Notes: generated by a model from the sequence alone, not told the origin. Positions 8,796 to 17,956 are shown, counted from the stretch's first letter. The stretch: DNA of 64,000 bases from Methylocystis sp. Sn-Cys (GCF_016745395.1 NZ_JAERVJ010000004.1:238369-302368); one strand, 5' to 3'. Translations and numbers: made by a program.

Positions 8796-9221
8796 ATGTC
8801 CAAGACAAGCATGAGCGTCGACATCGTCGTGCCGAACCAGACCCGCTATCTGCGTGTGATCGGCAATATCGCCGAGCAGATCGCAAAGGAGCTCGAGACG
8901 GATGCGGTCGACCAGGACATGCTCGCCTATCACCTCAATCTCGTTCTCACCGAAGCCGTCGCCAATGCGATGGAATATGCCGACGAGAGGCGCGCGGATC
9001 ATACCGTGAAAATCTGTCTTTCGATCGAGGAGAACGATCTGCGTATCCGGGTTTACGACCATGGTCAGGGTTTCGATATCAGCGCCGTGCCGATGCCGGA
9101 CATCGATGAACTCCAGGAACGGGGGCGGGGCATATTCCTCATTCGTAATCTGATGGACTCGGTCACCTATCAGAAGAGCGAAAGCGGCAATGTTCTCGAA
9201 ATGCACAAGAGCTTGAAGTAA
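8796..9221 (+). CDS. RsbW/SpoIIAB-type serine kinase (anti-sigma factor or switch kinase)
   Basis: This 141-residue protein has a single GHKL ATPase domain. It shows the N box (LTEAVANAMEYA), the G1 box (DHGQGFD) and the G2 box (ERGRGIFLIRNLMD). It would phosphorylate the STAS protein encoded just upstream and sequester a target that is released on switching. The start ATG 8796 lies ten bases after the STAS stop; ATG 8811 is an alternative. No sigma factor gene is next to it, so the target may be a distant sigma factor or an anti-sigma/response regulator such as the PhyR-NepR system. The target is inferred. Confidence 0.9.
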   Translation: MSKTSMSVDIVVPNQTRYLRVIGNIAEQIAKELETDAVDQDMLAYHLNLVLTEAVANAMEYADERRADHTVKICLSIEENDLRIRVYDHGQGFDISAVPMPDIDELQERGRGIFLIRNLMDSVTYQKSESGNVLEMHKSLK

Positions 9222-9263
9222 CGCGCGCCGGCGGCAGCGAGAGAGAAAGAGAAAGCGCTCGCC

Positions 9264-12200
9264 ATGGACGGGGACATTCACCTCCGCAACAATGTGGACG
9301 GAGCGGCGCAGACATCACGCCGCGCGGTGAACGGCGCCGCCGCGGAGTTTCCCGCAGATTATCGCGATCTCGTCGCGCCCCGGCAGCGCATGCGCGATCT
9401 GTTGAAGCTCGGCGAGGTCTTCGCCCCGAGCCGCCACGCCATCGATCTTCGCCGGCTTCGCGACGGGCGTGAGTATGATCTGCGAATCTACGGCGCACAG
9501 CCGCGCCCGCTCGACGATCTCATTCCGATCTTGCACAATCTCGGCCTTTCCGCCGTCGATCAGATTCTGTTTCCCGTGACGCTTTCGGGAGACAGGCGCT
9601 TCATTCGCAGTTTCCGCGTGAGGCCGGTGGACGCCGCGAAGGTTCAGCAATCACGGGCGCAGCTTCTTGCGGCGTTGAACGCATTGCTATCAGGGGAGGC
9701 GGAGGACGATCCCCTCAACAAGCTTGTCCTGCTCGCGGGGTTGAGCGCGAAGGAGATTGGCGTCCTTCGCGCCTACTGCTGCTATTATCTGCAACTTGGC
9801 GTGCGTGTGGACCGCTCGCGCTTGTATGAGGCGCTCATCGGTGGCGTCGAGGTCACGCGCCTGCTTTTCTCCTATTTCGAGACCAGGTTTTGTCCCGATC
9901 ATGCAGGCCAAGGCTCGCTCGACGCGCTCGCCGAGATCAGGCAGCGTCTGATCGCCGCCTTCGACGAAATCTCCAATCTCACGGACGATCGCATTTTTCG
10001 CGATCTCTTCAACCTCATCGATGCGACGCTGCGCACGAATTTCTATCTGAACGACGAAAGCCAATCGAAGGCGCTGGCGCTCAAGATCAACAGTCTCGGC
10101 GTGATCGGCGCGCCGCCTCCCAAGCCGATGTTCGAAATCTTCGTCCATGCGCGCGCGATGACGGGCATACATCTGCGCGGCGCCAAGGTCGCGCGCGGCG
10201 GCATACGCTGGTCGGATCGCGCGCACGATTTGCGAACTGAAATTCTCGATCTCATGCAGACGCAGATGATCAAGAACGCCTTGATCGTTCCGCAGGGCGC
10301 CAAGGGCGGTTTCGCTTTGAAAACCCCGAGTTCCGACCCGTCCGGACGCGAAGCGGCGGGGAAGTCCGCCTATCGCGCATTTATCGGCGCGCTGCTGGAA
10401 TTGACGGATAATCTCGATCCCGAGAAGCCTGGGCCAGCAGAGCGCATCTGCTACGATGAACCCGATCCCTATCTTGTCGTCGCGGCCGACAAGGGCACAG
10501 GCGCTTGGTCGGATATTGCCAATGAGATGTCACAGGCGCGCGGATTCTGGCTCGACGACGCCTTCGCCACCGGCGGATCGAACGGCTACAGCCACAAGCG
10601 CCTCGGCATAACCTCGCGGGGCGCCTGGGTCTGCGTGCGGCGTCATTTTCGCGAGATCGGTCGAAACATCGACGACCAGGGATTTTCCGTCGTCGGCGTC
10701 GGTTCGATGGATGGCGACGTCTTCGGAAACGGGATGTTGGAGGCGCACACCATCAGGCTGTTGGGGGCGTTCAGCGGCGAACATATCTTCATCGACCCCA
10801 ACCCCGATCCGCTGATCTCTTACGATGAACGCCGGCGGCTTTTCGAGAAGCCGCGATCCTCCTGGGCGGATTACGACCCGGCCAAGATTTCGCGCGGCGG
10901 CGGCGTCTATCGCCGCGATGCGAAGGACATCGAGCTGAGCCCCGAGGCGCGGTCGTGGCTGCAAGCCAGAAACCGCTTGGTCGACGGCGAGGGGCTGATC
11001 CGTCTCCTGCTGGCGGCGCCTGTGGATTTGCTTTGGATGGGCGGCGTCGGCTCCTATGTGAAGGCAAGCGCGGAGACGGACGAGAGCGTTGGCGATCGGG
11101 CCAATGACGGCGCGCGGATCGACGCCAATCAGCTCCGCGCCAAAGTCGTCGGCGAAGGCGCGAATCTTGGTTTCACCCAAAGAGCGCGCGTCGAATATGC
11201 TTTGAATGGCGGCCGGATCAATACGGACGCCGTCGACAACTCGGCGGGCGTCGATCTGTCGGATCACGAGGTGAATCTCAAGATTTTGTTGCGCGGCCCG
11301 CATGGGGCGCAATTCGCTGCATCGAGCGAAATTCATCGTCTTCTGGAGAGCTTGACCGACGAAGTCTGCGCCGCGGTCCTGGACGACAATTATCATCAGA
11401 GCCTGTGCATCTCTCTCGAGCGGGAACGCGCCCTCGCCGATCTCGAACCATATATGGACGTCGCCGATCGGCTCGAGGCGGCGGCGCAGCTCGATCGTGA
11501 AAATAACGCTTTTCCAAATCGGCGGGAGCTTTTGGCGCGCGCGGAAGGGGGGCTGACGCGGCCGGAGCTGAGCATCCTCATGGCCGAGTCGAAATTGGCG
11601 TTGAAGCGGGCGCTTCTCGACGCGCCGGGATTTCTCGATTCCAAATGGAGCGAGGCGTTTCTCGCCGCCTATTTCCCGTCATCGCTGCGATCGGAAGACG
11701 CTTCCAGGATCGACGCGCATCCGCTTGCGCGCGAGATTGCTGCGACGGTCATCTGCAACAGGATCATCGATCAGGCCGGCGCGAGATTTCTTCTTTTCGG
11801 AGACCCGCTCGCGCCGACTCTGCTGACCGACGCCGTCGGCCTCTATCTTGCCTTCGACGAGATACTCGGAGGCGAGCGTTGGCGTAGCGCGGTCCGGAGC
11901 CTGGACGGCAGAATGAGCGCCGGGCGGCAATATGAATATCTGCTGCAACTCGAAGACGCTTTGGCCTATTTGTGCCGCTGGGCGCTGCAGGGCGGCCGCC
12001 GGCTCCAGCCGCAGACGCGCGAGGTCGCCGAATGGCGCGCCTATCTCGAAAAATATCTCGCCTATTTTTCGCAAAGCGCGGAAGCGTCGATCCTCGACGC
12101 CAATGCGCCGGAGGCGTCCCGCGAGATGTTCCTCAACAGGCTGAGGGATTTTCCATTTCTCGTAGCGCTTGCCGAGCAGGGCGGCAAGGACGTCGCGGTG

Positions 12201-12551
12201 GCGGCGCGGTTTTTCGACGAGGTTGGAGGAAGCCTCGGCGTGCGCCAGATCGCTGCATTGGCCGGCGAGCTTACGGCGCGGGACGCGTGGGAGGGGAAGC
12301 TGCAGACGGCGGTCGGGGAACGACTGCGCGCCGCGACCGCGCGCATTGCGGGTGTCGCCTTGAGGGCTGGCGTCGAGGAGCCGGCCGCCATTTTCCGGCT
12401 CGCCGACCTCGCGCCGAAGCTGACGGAACTGCGCAAGCTACGCGCCGAGATCGTCGAAAGCGCGCCGAAAACCGTTGCGCCCTTTGCGCTCTTTGCCTCC
12501 GAGCTCGACGCCTTGGTCGAAGCCTGTAATTCCGCCCGGCGCGCGGCGTGA
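9264..12551 (+). CDS. Large-type NAD-specific glutamate dehydrogenase, compact (1095-residue) form
   Basis: This protein oxidatively deaminates glutamate to 2-oxoglutarate with NAD+. Catalytic-domain signatures are clear: GGIRWSDRAHDLRTEILDL near 312-330, the lysine-containing KNALIVPQGAKGGF near 335-348, GGSNGYSHKRLGIT near 436-449 and VGSMDGDVFGNGML. Bacterial relatives (GDH180 type) are usually about 1600 residues with a long N-terminal regulatory part carrying ACT-like domains. This one has only some 300 residues before the catalytic core and resembles the 115-kDa class in length. ATG 9264 follows a GA-rich stretch. It sits between the switch kinase and the PP2C phosphatase, suggesting co-expression. 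Confidence 0.87.
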   Translation: MDGDIHLRNNVDGAAQTSRRAVNGAAAEFPADYRDLVAPRQRMRDLLKLGEVFAPSRHAIDLRRLRDGREYDLRIYGAQPRPLDDLIPILHNLGLSAVDQILFPVTLSGDRRFIRSFRVRPVDAAKVQQSRAQLLAALNALLSGEAEDDPLNKLVLLAGLSAKEIGVLRAYCCYYLQLGVRVDRSRLYEALIGGVEVTRLLFSYFETRFCPDHAGQGSLDALAEIRQRLIAAFDEISNLTDDRIFRDLFNLIDATLRTNFYLNDESQSKALALKINSLGVIGAPPPKPMFEIFVHARAMTGIHLRGAKVARGGIRWSDRAHDLRTEILDLMQTQMIKNALIVPQGAKGGFALKTPSSDPSGREAAGKSAYRAFIGALLELTDNLDPEKPGPAERICYDEPDPYLVVAADKGTGAWSDIANEMSQARGFWLDDAFATGGSNGYSHKRLGITSRGAWVCVRRHFREIGRNIDDQGFSVVGVGSMDGDVFGNGMLEAHTIRLLGAFSGEHIFIDPNPDPLISYDERRRLFEKPRSSWADYDPAKISRGGGVYRRDAKDIELSPEARSWLQARNRLVDGEGLIRLLLAAPVDLLWMGGVGSYVKASAETDESVGDRANDGARIDANQLRAKVVGEGANLGFTQRARVEYALNGGRINTDAVDNSAGVDLSDHEVNLKILLRGPHGAQFAASSEIHRLLESLTDEVCAAVLDDNYHQSLCISLERERALADLEPYMDVADRLEAAAQLDRENNAFPNRRELLARAEGGLTRPELSILMAESKLALKRALLDAPGFLDSKWSEAFLAAYFPSSLRSEDASRIDAHPLAREIAATVICNRIIDQAGARFLLFGDPLAPTLLTDAVGLYLAFDEILGGERWRSAVRSLDGRMSAGRQYEYLLQLEDALAYLCRWALQGGRRLQPQTREVAEWRAYLEKYLAYFSQSAEASILDANAPEASREMFLNRLRDFPFLVALAEQGGKDVAVAARFFDEVGGSLGVRQIAALAGELTARDAWEGKLQTAVGERLRAATARIAGVALRAGVEEPAAIFRLADLAPKLTELRKLRAEIVESAPKTVAPFALFASELDALVEACNSARRAA

Positions 12552-12569
12552 TGCGAGGAGGACGAGCCC

Positions 12570-15152
12570 GTGGAAGAAGAGCCGCTCACGCATCTGCTTC
12601 TTGAAGCCAGCAACGAGGCTGCGTGTTTGCTGGACTCGTCCGGTCTCGTGCTGGCGTTGAACAGCCGCGCCCGGCAACTCATCGGATACAAGGAAAGCGA
12701 GCTGGTCGGACGCCCATTCCCGGGCAGGCCGAAGATTGCGATGGCGGGGGCCAAAGACGGGCCGCTTTCATGGTTGATGGCGCCCGCCCGGCAGTGGATC
12801 GACGTGCGGATCAAGCGGAAGGACGAAAAGGAGATCGACGCGAGTTGCGAGGTTTATCGGCTCGGAACGAAAGGTCTCGCTGGGCTACTACTGAAACTGA
12901 AGGCCGAAGAAACCTCGACGGCGGCGCTCGAGGATATGAAAATCAAGCTCGATGCGATCTTCGGGGGAATGGCCGACGGTCTGGTCGTCATCGACGAGTT
13001 CGGAAAGATCCTGTTCTTCAGTGCAGGCGCCGAGAAGCTCTTTGGCTATCGCGCCGAAGAAGTGATGGGCGCAAATGTGAAATTGCTGATGCCGTCACCC
13101 TACAAGGAGGAGCACGACAGTTATCTTGCGGCCTATCGCGACACCGGAATACGCAAGATCATCGGAATCGGACGCGATGTTTCGGGACGGCGCAGGGACG
13201 GCGCGATTTTCCCGATGTATCTTTCCATCGGCGAAATATGGCTCGAGGGTCGTCGCTACTTCGTCGGCGTCACCCACGATCTGACGAAGACGAAACGCGC
13301 CGAAAGCCGCCTGTGGATGCTGACGGCGGCCATCGAGCAAAGTCCTGTCGCGGTGATGATCTCCGATAGAAACGGCCTCATCGAATATGTGAACGACTAT
13401 TTCACGAAGCTCACAGGATACAGCGAAGCGGAGGTCATCGGACAAAACCCTCGAATCCTTCATTCCCCGCACACGCCGAGAGACCAGCATCTGCGCTTGT
13501 GGCGCACGATCGAAAGCGGCGCGGAGTGGCGCGGAGAAATTCAGGACCGGCGAAAAGACGGCGCGCTTTATTGGGCCTATGAGATCATCGCGCCCTTGCG
13601 CGACGAGGATGGGCAGGTCAGGCACTATCTCGCCATTCAGCAGGACGTCACCGAGCAAAGGCGCGACAAAGAGGCGCTGGCGGAAAGCGAGGAGCGCTTT
13701 CGCAAGGTCGCGGAGATGGTCGGCGAGTGGCTTTGGGAGCAGGACGCAGAGGGCCGCTACACTTATAGCAGCGACGCCGTAAGGGAAATTCTCGGGCTCG
13801 AGCCTTCCGATCTATTGGGTAAGAGTTATCTCAGCATTCTCCAGCCCGAAGGCGACGGTTCGCCGCTTGCTGGTAAACTGCCGACTCCTACACCATTCCA
13901 TCGCATCGTCAATTGCTACTTGCGCGGCGATGGGCGGCGGGTTTTCACCGAGTCCAGCGGCGCCCCGATATTCGACGAGAACGGACGTTTGGCGAAGTGG
14001 CGCGGCGTCGATCGTGATATTACCGAGCGAAAGGAATATGAGGACGCCTTGCGCGTGCGTAATCGCGCGATGGAGGCGGTGCATGTCGGCATTGTGATCT
14101 GCGACGCGCGCGCGCGCGGAAATCCGAATATCTACGTCAATCCCGCGCTCGCCGATATGACCGGCTATTCGCAGGAGGAGCTGCTACGGGGCGGCATGCA
14201 TATCCTGCAGGGGCCGGGGACCGATCCGGCGGCTGTCGCCAAGATTCGGCATGCCCTGCAAACGGGCGAGGGCTGCGAAGTCACCTTGCAAAACTACCGC
14301 AAGAATGGCGAGGCCTTCTGGAACGAATTGCTTATTTCTCCCGTCCCTGACGAGACCGGGGCGATCACGCATTACATCGGCATTCAGACCGACGTCACCG
14401 AAAAGCGGCGCGCCGAGGAAAGCCGCCGTGACCTCGAAATCGCCAAGCAGATTCAGTTGTCACTCCTGCCCGACAAGCCGTTACGCTTGCCGCATGCCGA
14501 GATCGCGGGCGTGTGTTTGCCGGCGACCCATGTCGGCGGGGATTATTTCGATTATTTCGAGAATGGCCAGAATCTGGATTTCGTCGTCGCCGACGTGTCG
14601 GGTCATAGCGTCGGCGCCGCGCTGATCATGACGGAAGTCAGAAGCATGGTCCGCGCTCAATCCCGGCCAGCGGCGGCCGCCCATCCCGCTCACATGCTGC
14701 GCGAGCTCAACGATCTGCTCTACGAGGATCTCGACCGGTCGGAACTGTTCATCACCATGTTTTTCTGCCGATATGAATCCGCCACTGGACGGCTGAAATA
14801 TGCGAATGCAGGCCATAATCCCGGGCTGCTGTTGCGATCGGGACGCCAAGACTGCATGGAGCTCGATAGCGACGGGCTCGTGCTGGGCGCCATGCGCGTG
14901 GTCGATTTCCAGGAACGCAGCGTGCTTTTATCGCAGGGCGACAAGCTTCTCTTTTACACCGACGGCGTCGTCGAGGCCCAGGACGCCTCCGGCGCATTCT
15001 TCGGGCTGGAGCGCCTGTGCCGGCGCTTTGCCGCCAATCGAGAATTTGCGCCCGAGGTCATCGTGCGGAAACTTTTGCGCGAGGTGCGGGATTTTTGCGC
15101 GCCGGCGATGATGGGCGACGATGCGGCTTTGGTTGTTTTGGAAGTGAGCTAG
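12570..15152 (+). CDS. Multi-PAS PP2C phosphatase (RsbU/SpoIIE type) with FixL-like and LOV-like sensor domains
   Basis: This 860-residue protein starts at GTG 12570. About five PAS domains (roughly 5-110, 125-240, 248-365, 372-488, 492-612) precede a PP2C SpoIIE phosphatase (about 640-860) with metal-binding GGDYFDYF (656-663), FYTDGVVEA and MGDDAALVVLEV. PAS 2 follows FixL closely (HDSYLAAYRDTG, IIGIGRDVSGRRRDG), keeping the equivalents of the haem-ligating His200 (His182) and the oxygen-gating Arg220 (Arg202). PAS 5 is LOV-like, with flavin-contacting Asn575, Asn585 and Gln606, but Met543 replaces the photoactive Cys. There are no membrane segments. It would dephosphorylate the STAS antagonist encoded upstream when its signal is present. 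Confidence 0.9.
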   Translation: MEEEPLTHLLLEASNEAACLLDSSGLVLALNSRARQLIGYKESELVGRPFPGRPKIAMAGAKDGPLSWLMAPARQWIDVRIKRKDEKEIDASCEVYRLGTKGLAGLLLKLKAEETSTAALEDMKIKLDAIFGGMADGLVVIDEFGKILFFSAGAEKLFGYRAEEVMGANVKLLMPSPYKEEHDSYLAAYRDTGIRKIIGIGRDVSGRRRDGAIFPMYLSIGEIWLEGRRYFVGVTHDLTKTKRAESRLWMLTAAIEQSPVAVMISDRNGLIEYVNDYFTKLTGYSEAEVIGQNPRILHSPHTPRDQHLRLWRTIESGAEWRGEIQDRRKDGALYWAYEIIAPLRDEDGQVRHYLAIQQDVTEQRRDKEALAESEERFRKVAEMVGEWLWEQDAEGRYTYSSDAVREILGLEPSDLLGKSYLSILQPEGDGSPLAGKLPTPTPFHRIVNCYLRGDGRRVFTESSGAPIFDENGRLAKWRGVDRDITERKEYEDALRVRNRAMEAVHVGIVICDARARGNPNIYVNPALADMTGYSQEELLRGGMHILQGPGTDPAAVAKIRHALQTGEGCEVTLQNYRKNGEAFWNELLISPVPDETGAITHYIGIQTDVTEKRRAEESRRDLEIAKQIQLSLLPDKPLRLPHAEIAGVCLPATHVGGDYFDYFENGQNLDFVVADVSGHSVGAALIMTEVRSMVRAQSRPAAAAHPAHMLRELNDLLYEDLDRSELFITMFFCRYESATGRLKYANAGHNPGLLLRSGRQDCMELDSDGLVLGAMRVVDFQERSVLLSQGDKLLFYTDGVVEAQDASGAFFGLERLCRRFAANREFAPEVIVRKLLREVRDFCAPAMMGDDAALVVLEVS

Positions 15153-15208
15153 CGCGGGGAAGGCGACGGGCCTCTCGCTCCATCTCTCTTTCTTGGAGAA
15201 AAGCCTGA

Positions 15209-16159
15209 ATGGCCGCGGCGATCGGCAACCCCTTCGGGCGACGCAAGATCGGCCTTGCGCTGAGCAGCGGCGTCGCGAGGGGATGGGCGCATATCGGCGC
15301 AATCAACGCGCTGACGAAGCTCGGCGTTCCGTTCGACATCGTCGCTGGATCATCCGCAGGCGCATTGGTCGGGGCCTGCTATCTCGCCAAGGAATTAGAT
15401 GAGCTGGAGCGGTGGGCTTTGTCGCTCACCAAGCGACGGATTCTCGGCTACATCGACTTGCATTTCGGGCGCGGAAGCCTGCTCAGCGGCAATCGGATCA
15501 TCGACGAGGTAAGCCGGCTGCTGGGCGCGCGCAGGGTCGAAGATTTGCAAAACTCGTTCGTCGCCGTCGCGACGGATCTGACGACCGGCCACGAGATTTG
15601 GCTTCAACATGGGGGGCTCGTCGACGCCGTCCGGGCTTCCATAGCGCTTCCCGGCCTTCTGCCGCCGATCGAATCGGGCAATCGCGTTCTGGCGGACGGC
15701 GCGCTCGTCGACCCTTTGCCGGTCGCGCCCTGCCGCGCCTTGGGAGCGGACCTTGTGATCGCGATCAATCTCAACACTGACGTCATCGGGAAGATGCGGC
15801 GTAGCGAAACGTCGCCGCGGACCTCGATCGGCTTCGATCCGCTGGTGCTCGGCGTCCATGACGTTGCGTCGGCGCGCCAGGCGAGCGCGACCCGCGCCTT
15901 CGTCCAGCAGGGAGGCGATCTCCCGAGCCTCTTCGGCGTGTTGACCACTTCGCTCGGCATTATGCAGGACCGGCTGACGCGGTCCCGCCTCGCCGGCGAT
16001 CCGCCCGACGTGCACATCACGCCGCGCGTGGGACACATCGGATTGCTCGAGTTCGAGCGCGCCAAGGAGGCGATCTGGGAGGGCGAGCAATCGGTCGAGC
16101 GCAAGCGCGGGGAGGTGATAGATTTGCTGCGCGCAGCCGGAATCGATTTCCCCGTTTGA
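15209..16159 (+). CDS. Patatin-like phospholipase, RssA type
   Basis: This 316-residue patatin-domain serine hydrolase has the glycine-rich oxyanion segment (ALSSGVARGWAHIGA), the nucleophile motif GSSAG near residue 49 and the second dyad member in ADGALVDPLPV. The family cleaves acyl esters of phospholipids; the substrate of RssA-type proteins is not established. No signal peptide is visible, so it is cytoplasmic or peripheral. ATG 15209 follows TTGGAGAAAAG. It comes 56 bases after the phosphatase stop and may be the last gene of that unit. Confidence 0.88.
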   Translation: MAAAIGNPFGRRKIGLALSSGVARGWAHIGAINALTKLGVPFDIVAGSSAGALVGACYLAKELDELERWALSLTKRRILGYIDLHFGRGSLLSGNRIIDEVSRLLGARRVEDLQNSFVAVATDLTTGHEIWLQHGGLVDAVRASIALPGLLPPIESGNRVLADGALVDPLPVAPCRALGADLVIAINLNTDVIGKMRRSETSPRTSIGFDPLVLGVHDVASARQASATRAFVQQGGDLPSLFGVLTTSLGIMQDRLTRSRLAGDPPDVHITPRVGHIGLLEFERAKEAIWEGEQSVERKRGEVIDLLRAAGIDFPV

Positions 16160-16163
16160 GGTT

Positions 16164-16469
16164 TTAGCGGTTCTGCCCCTCGCGCTTCATTTGTCCGACT
16201 CGCGTTGCAATATCCACAAACGAGAGGCTCGGCTCCTCGGACGTCGCATGAATGGCTTGCCGTAGGAAGCGCGCCGGGAAACAGATCGCTTCGACGTTGG
16301 AGCCGCGCATGTCTTCCGACCGGTTCGGATCCTCGCTCAACGCGGCCTCGACTTTGGCGAGCAGCCCGTCGATTTCCTCTCGCTTGAAAACGCCTTTCTC
16401 GCACAATGCGCCGAGGAGGGCGGCGAGGATGACATAAATGCCTTCGAGTTGGAGATTGGCGGTATTCAT
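16164..16469 (-). CDS. Conserved hypothetical protein, about 101 residues
   Basis: Start ATG 16469 (MNTANLQLEGIYVILAALLG) lies behind AGAGGTG; the ORF can be extended upstream but without a better start. Residues 9-22 are hydrophobic, then KREEIDGLLAKVEAALSED looks helical. There is no recognised motif or signal peptide. It converges with the patatin gene, whose stop is five bases away. I do not recognise the family. Confidence 0.6.
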   Translation of the reverse strand: MNTANLQLEGIYVILAALLGALCEKGVFKREEIDGLLAKVEAALSEDPNRSEDMRGSNVEAICFPARFLRQAIHATSEEPSLSFVDIATRVGQMKREGQNR

Positions 16470-16684
16470 GGCGCACCTCTGCCTGGAAACATCGGCCCCT
16501 ACGCCTGGTTGCGTCTGGCGCGCGTCATAAAGCCTGCGCGTTTCGAGCCCTCTGCGGCGTAGGCGCCGAAGGGTCATGTAGGGCGGCGCCGGGTCAGAAC
16601 CGAGTGGGCTAAGGTAGCGCGGGAACTCTGAGCAAGAGGCCCGGCCGCCGATCGGGCGGCGGGGCGCTTTGTTGAGGTCTCTGC

Positions 16685-16903
16685 TCAGCACACCCATTTC
16701 CAAAGGAGCTCGGAGTCGCTCCACTGCCAACAGACGCCGGGATTGAGAGGACGCCCTGGCGCGCTCCAATCGCGGTGCTGGTAGCGCCAGTGGCCGCCGT
16801 AAGCCTGGATGTTGCCGTCAGAAGGAAAGGGTCCGGCGCTCTGCGCATGGGCCGAGCCGCCGGCCGTCAGAAGCGCGGCGATCGTCAAAAGCGTGAGTTT
16901 CAT
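16685..16903 (-). CDS. Small secreted protein, 72 residues
   Basis: Start ATG 16903 (MKLTLLTIAALLTAGGSAHAQS) has GGGAGGCAGC just upstream. The first 20 residues form a clear signal peptide with an AHA-Q cleavage site. The mature part is about 52 residues, rich in Trp and Gly (GGHWRYQHRDW, CWQWSDSELLWKWVC) with two cysteines that could form a disulphide. The function is unknown; the periplasm is the likely location. Confidence 0.65.
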   Translation of the reverse strand: MKLTLLTIAALLTAGGSAHAQSAGPFPSDGNIQAYGGHWRYQHRDWSAPGRPLNPGVCWQWSDSELLWKWVC

Positions 16904-17091
16904 TGCTGCCTCCCGCAGTGAGGGAGGAACATTTAGGGCGCTTCGTCGGCGTCTCAACTCTTCAAAGGAACCACCGCGGTGGCAGGAGTGCGCCTGGTCG
17001 CCAGTCCACTTTAGGTTCGGTTGGGCGTCATGGCTGCTGCGAGGAACCGATTCCCGGCCAGCCAGGAACATGGTTTGTCATTTGCTGCGGG

Positions 17092-17784
17092 TCACAACTC
17101 CACCGAGCCGCCGGTGTTGAGAGGAGGAACCCCGCCCACTTCTTCGTAATATGCGAGAAGCTGCTTCGCGAGCATTCCGCTCAGCAAGCCCTCCATATTG
17201 CTCAGGTCGATCCGTCCCTCTTTGTAAGCGTCATCTGCAGCATCAAGCGCCGCAAAGTAGCCGCTCCGGTCAGCTTGGATCTGGTCGGGAATCGTCGGCT
17301 TGCCAGGCAGAACAGCGCCCGATTTGGCAAGCAGGACCAGATAAGAGGCTATGCGAGATGTTCTCCCATTGCCATCGGCAAAAGGGTGAATCCAGTTTAG
17401 GCGCCACATGACGTAGGCCGCCAAGTGAAGCGCGCTTGCCGTGTTCCAAGCGCCATTCACGTAGTCGCATAGATCTTCCACTAACTCCGGGACTAAATGA
17501 GCGTCCGGCGGAACGTGTCGGCTTTTTCTGATTTCGACTGGACCGGGGCGGAAGTTTCCTGCGTACATGCTGATATTGCGCAGCGCCTCGCGGTGTAACG
17601 CGAGAATTGTGGAGGGTCGAAGCCGAAACGCACAGCGGTCTATTGCTTCTTGAGCAAGGGCAATGCCAGCGTCGTACTGGCGGAAGCCGTTCCTAACTTC
17701 CGCTTCTGCCCTTTCCTTTGGGTCTTTAATTAGCTCCGGGTCTTGCGCGAGGCTATCCCGGCGAGCATCAGCCTCGTTGGTCAT
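17092..17784 (-). CDS. Fic-domain protein (probable AMPylating toxin)
   Basis: This 230-residue protein carries the complete Fic motif HPFADGNGRT, with the catalytic His, the phosphate-binding Asn and the Arg all present. Such proteins transfer AMP (or another nucleotide part) to Ser, Thr or Tyr of target proteins. An N-terminal helical segment (LAQEAIDRCAFRLRPSTILALHREALRNI) fits the Fic fold. ATG 17784 is behind AGGAG and overlaps the end of the upstream small gene by 17 bases, so the pair is translationally coupled. The inhibitory motif is carried by that partner, as in class I Fic systems. Target unknown. Confidence 0.88.
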   Translation of the reverse strand: MTNEADARRDSLAQDPELIKDPKERAEAEVRNGFRQYDAGIALAQEAIDRCAFRLRPSTILALHREALRNISMYAGNFRPGPVEIRKSRHVPPDAHLVPELVEDLCDYVNGAWNTASALHLAAYVMWRLNWIHPFADGNGRTSRIASYLVLLAKSGAVLPGKPTIPDQIQADRSGYFAALDAADDAYKEGRIDLSNMEGLLSGMLAKQLLAYYEEVGGVPPLNTGGSVEL

Positions 17785-17956
17785 GGCGCTCCTGAGCGAC
17801 GACCACTGCTTGCTGCTCGACCATCTCGCGAGTGATAAGCTCGTTCTCAAAAGCGGTGTTGCCGTAAACGAACGACTTGCGCTGTTCCTCGCGGTGTTCT
17901 GGGGAGGGCGCCGCCCGTTTTGCAGCCTCTATCAGAATCTCTAGATCGCGCGGCAT
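17768..17956 (-). CDS. Fic antitoxin (VbhA/FicA type)
   Basis: This 62-residue protein starts at ATG 17956 behind GAGGAGAG. The segment SFVYGNTAFENELITREMVEQ resembles the inhibitory helix of class I Fic antitoxins, whose Glu blocks the ATP gamma-phosphate position in the Fic pocket; the likely Glu here is in AFEN. Overlap with the Fic gene and matching strand support a two-gene toxin-antitoxin module. No separate DNA-binding domain is visible. Confidence 0.8.
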   Translation of the reverse strand: MPRDLEILIEAAKRAAPSPEHREEQRKSFVYGNTAFENELITREMVEQQAVVVAQERHDQRG

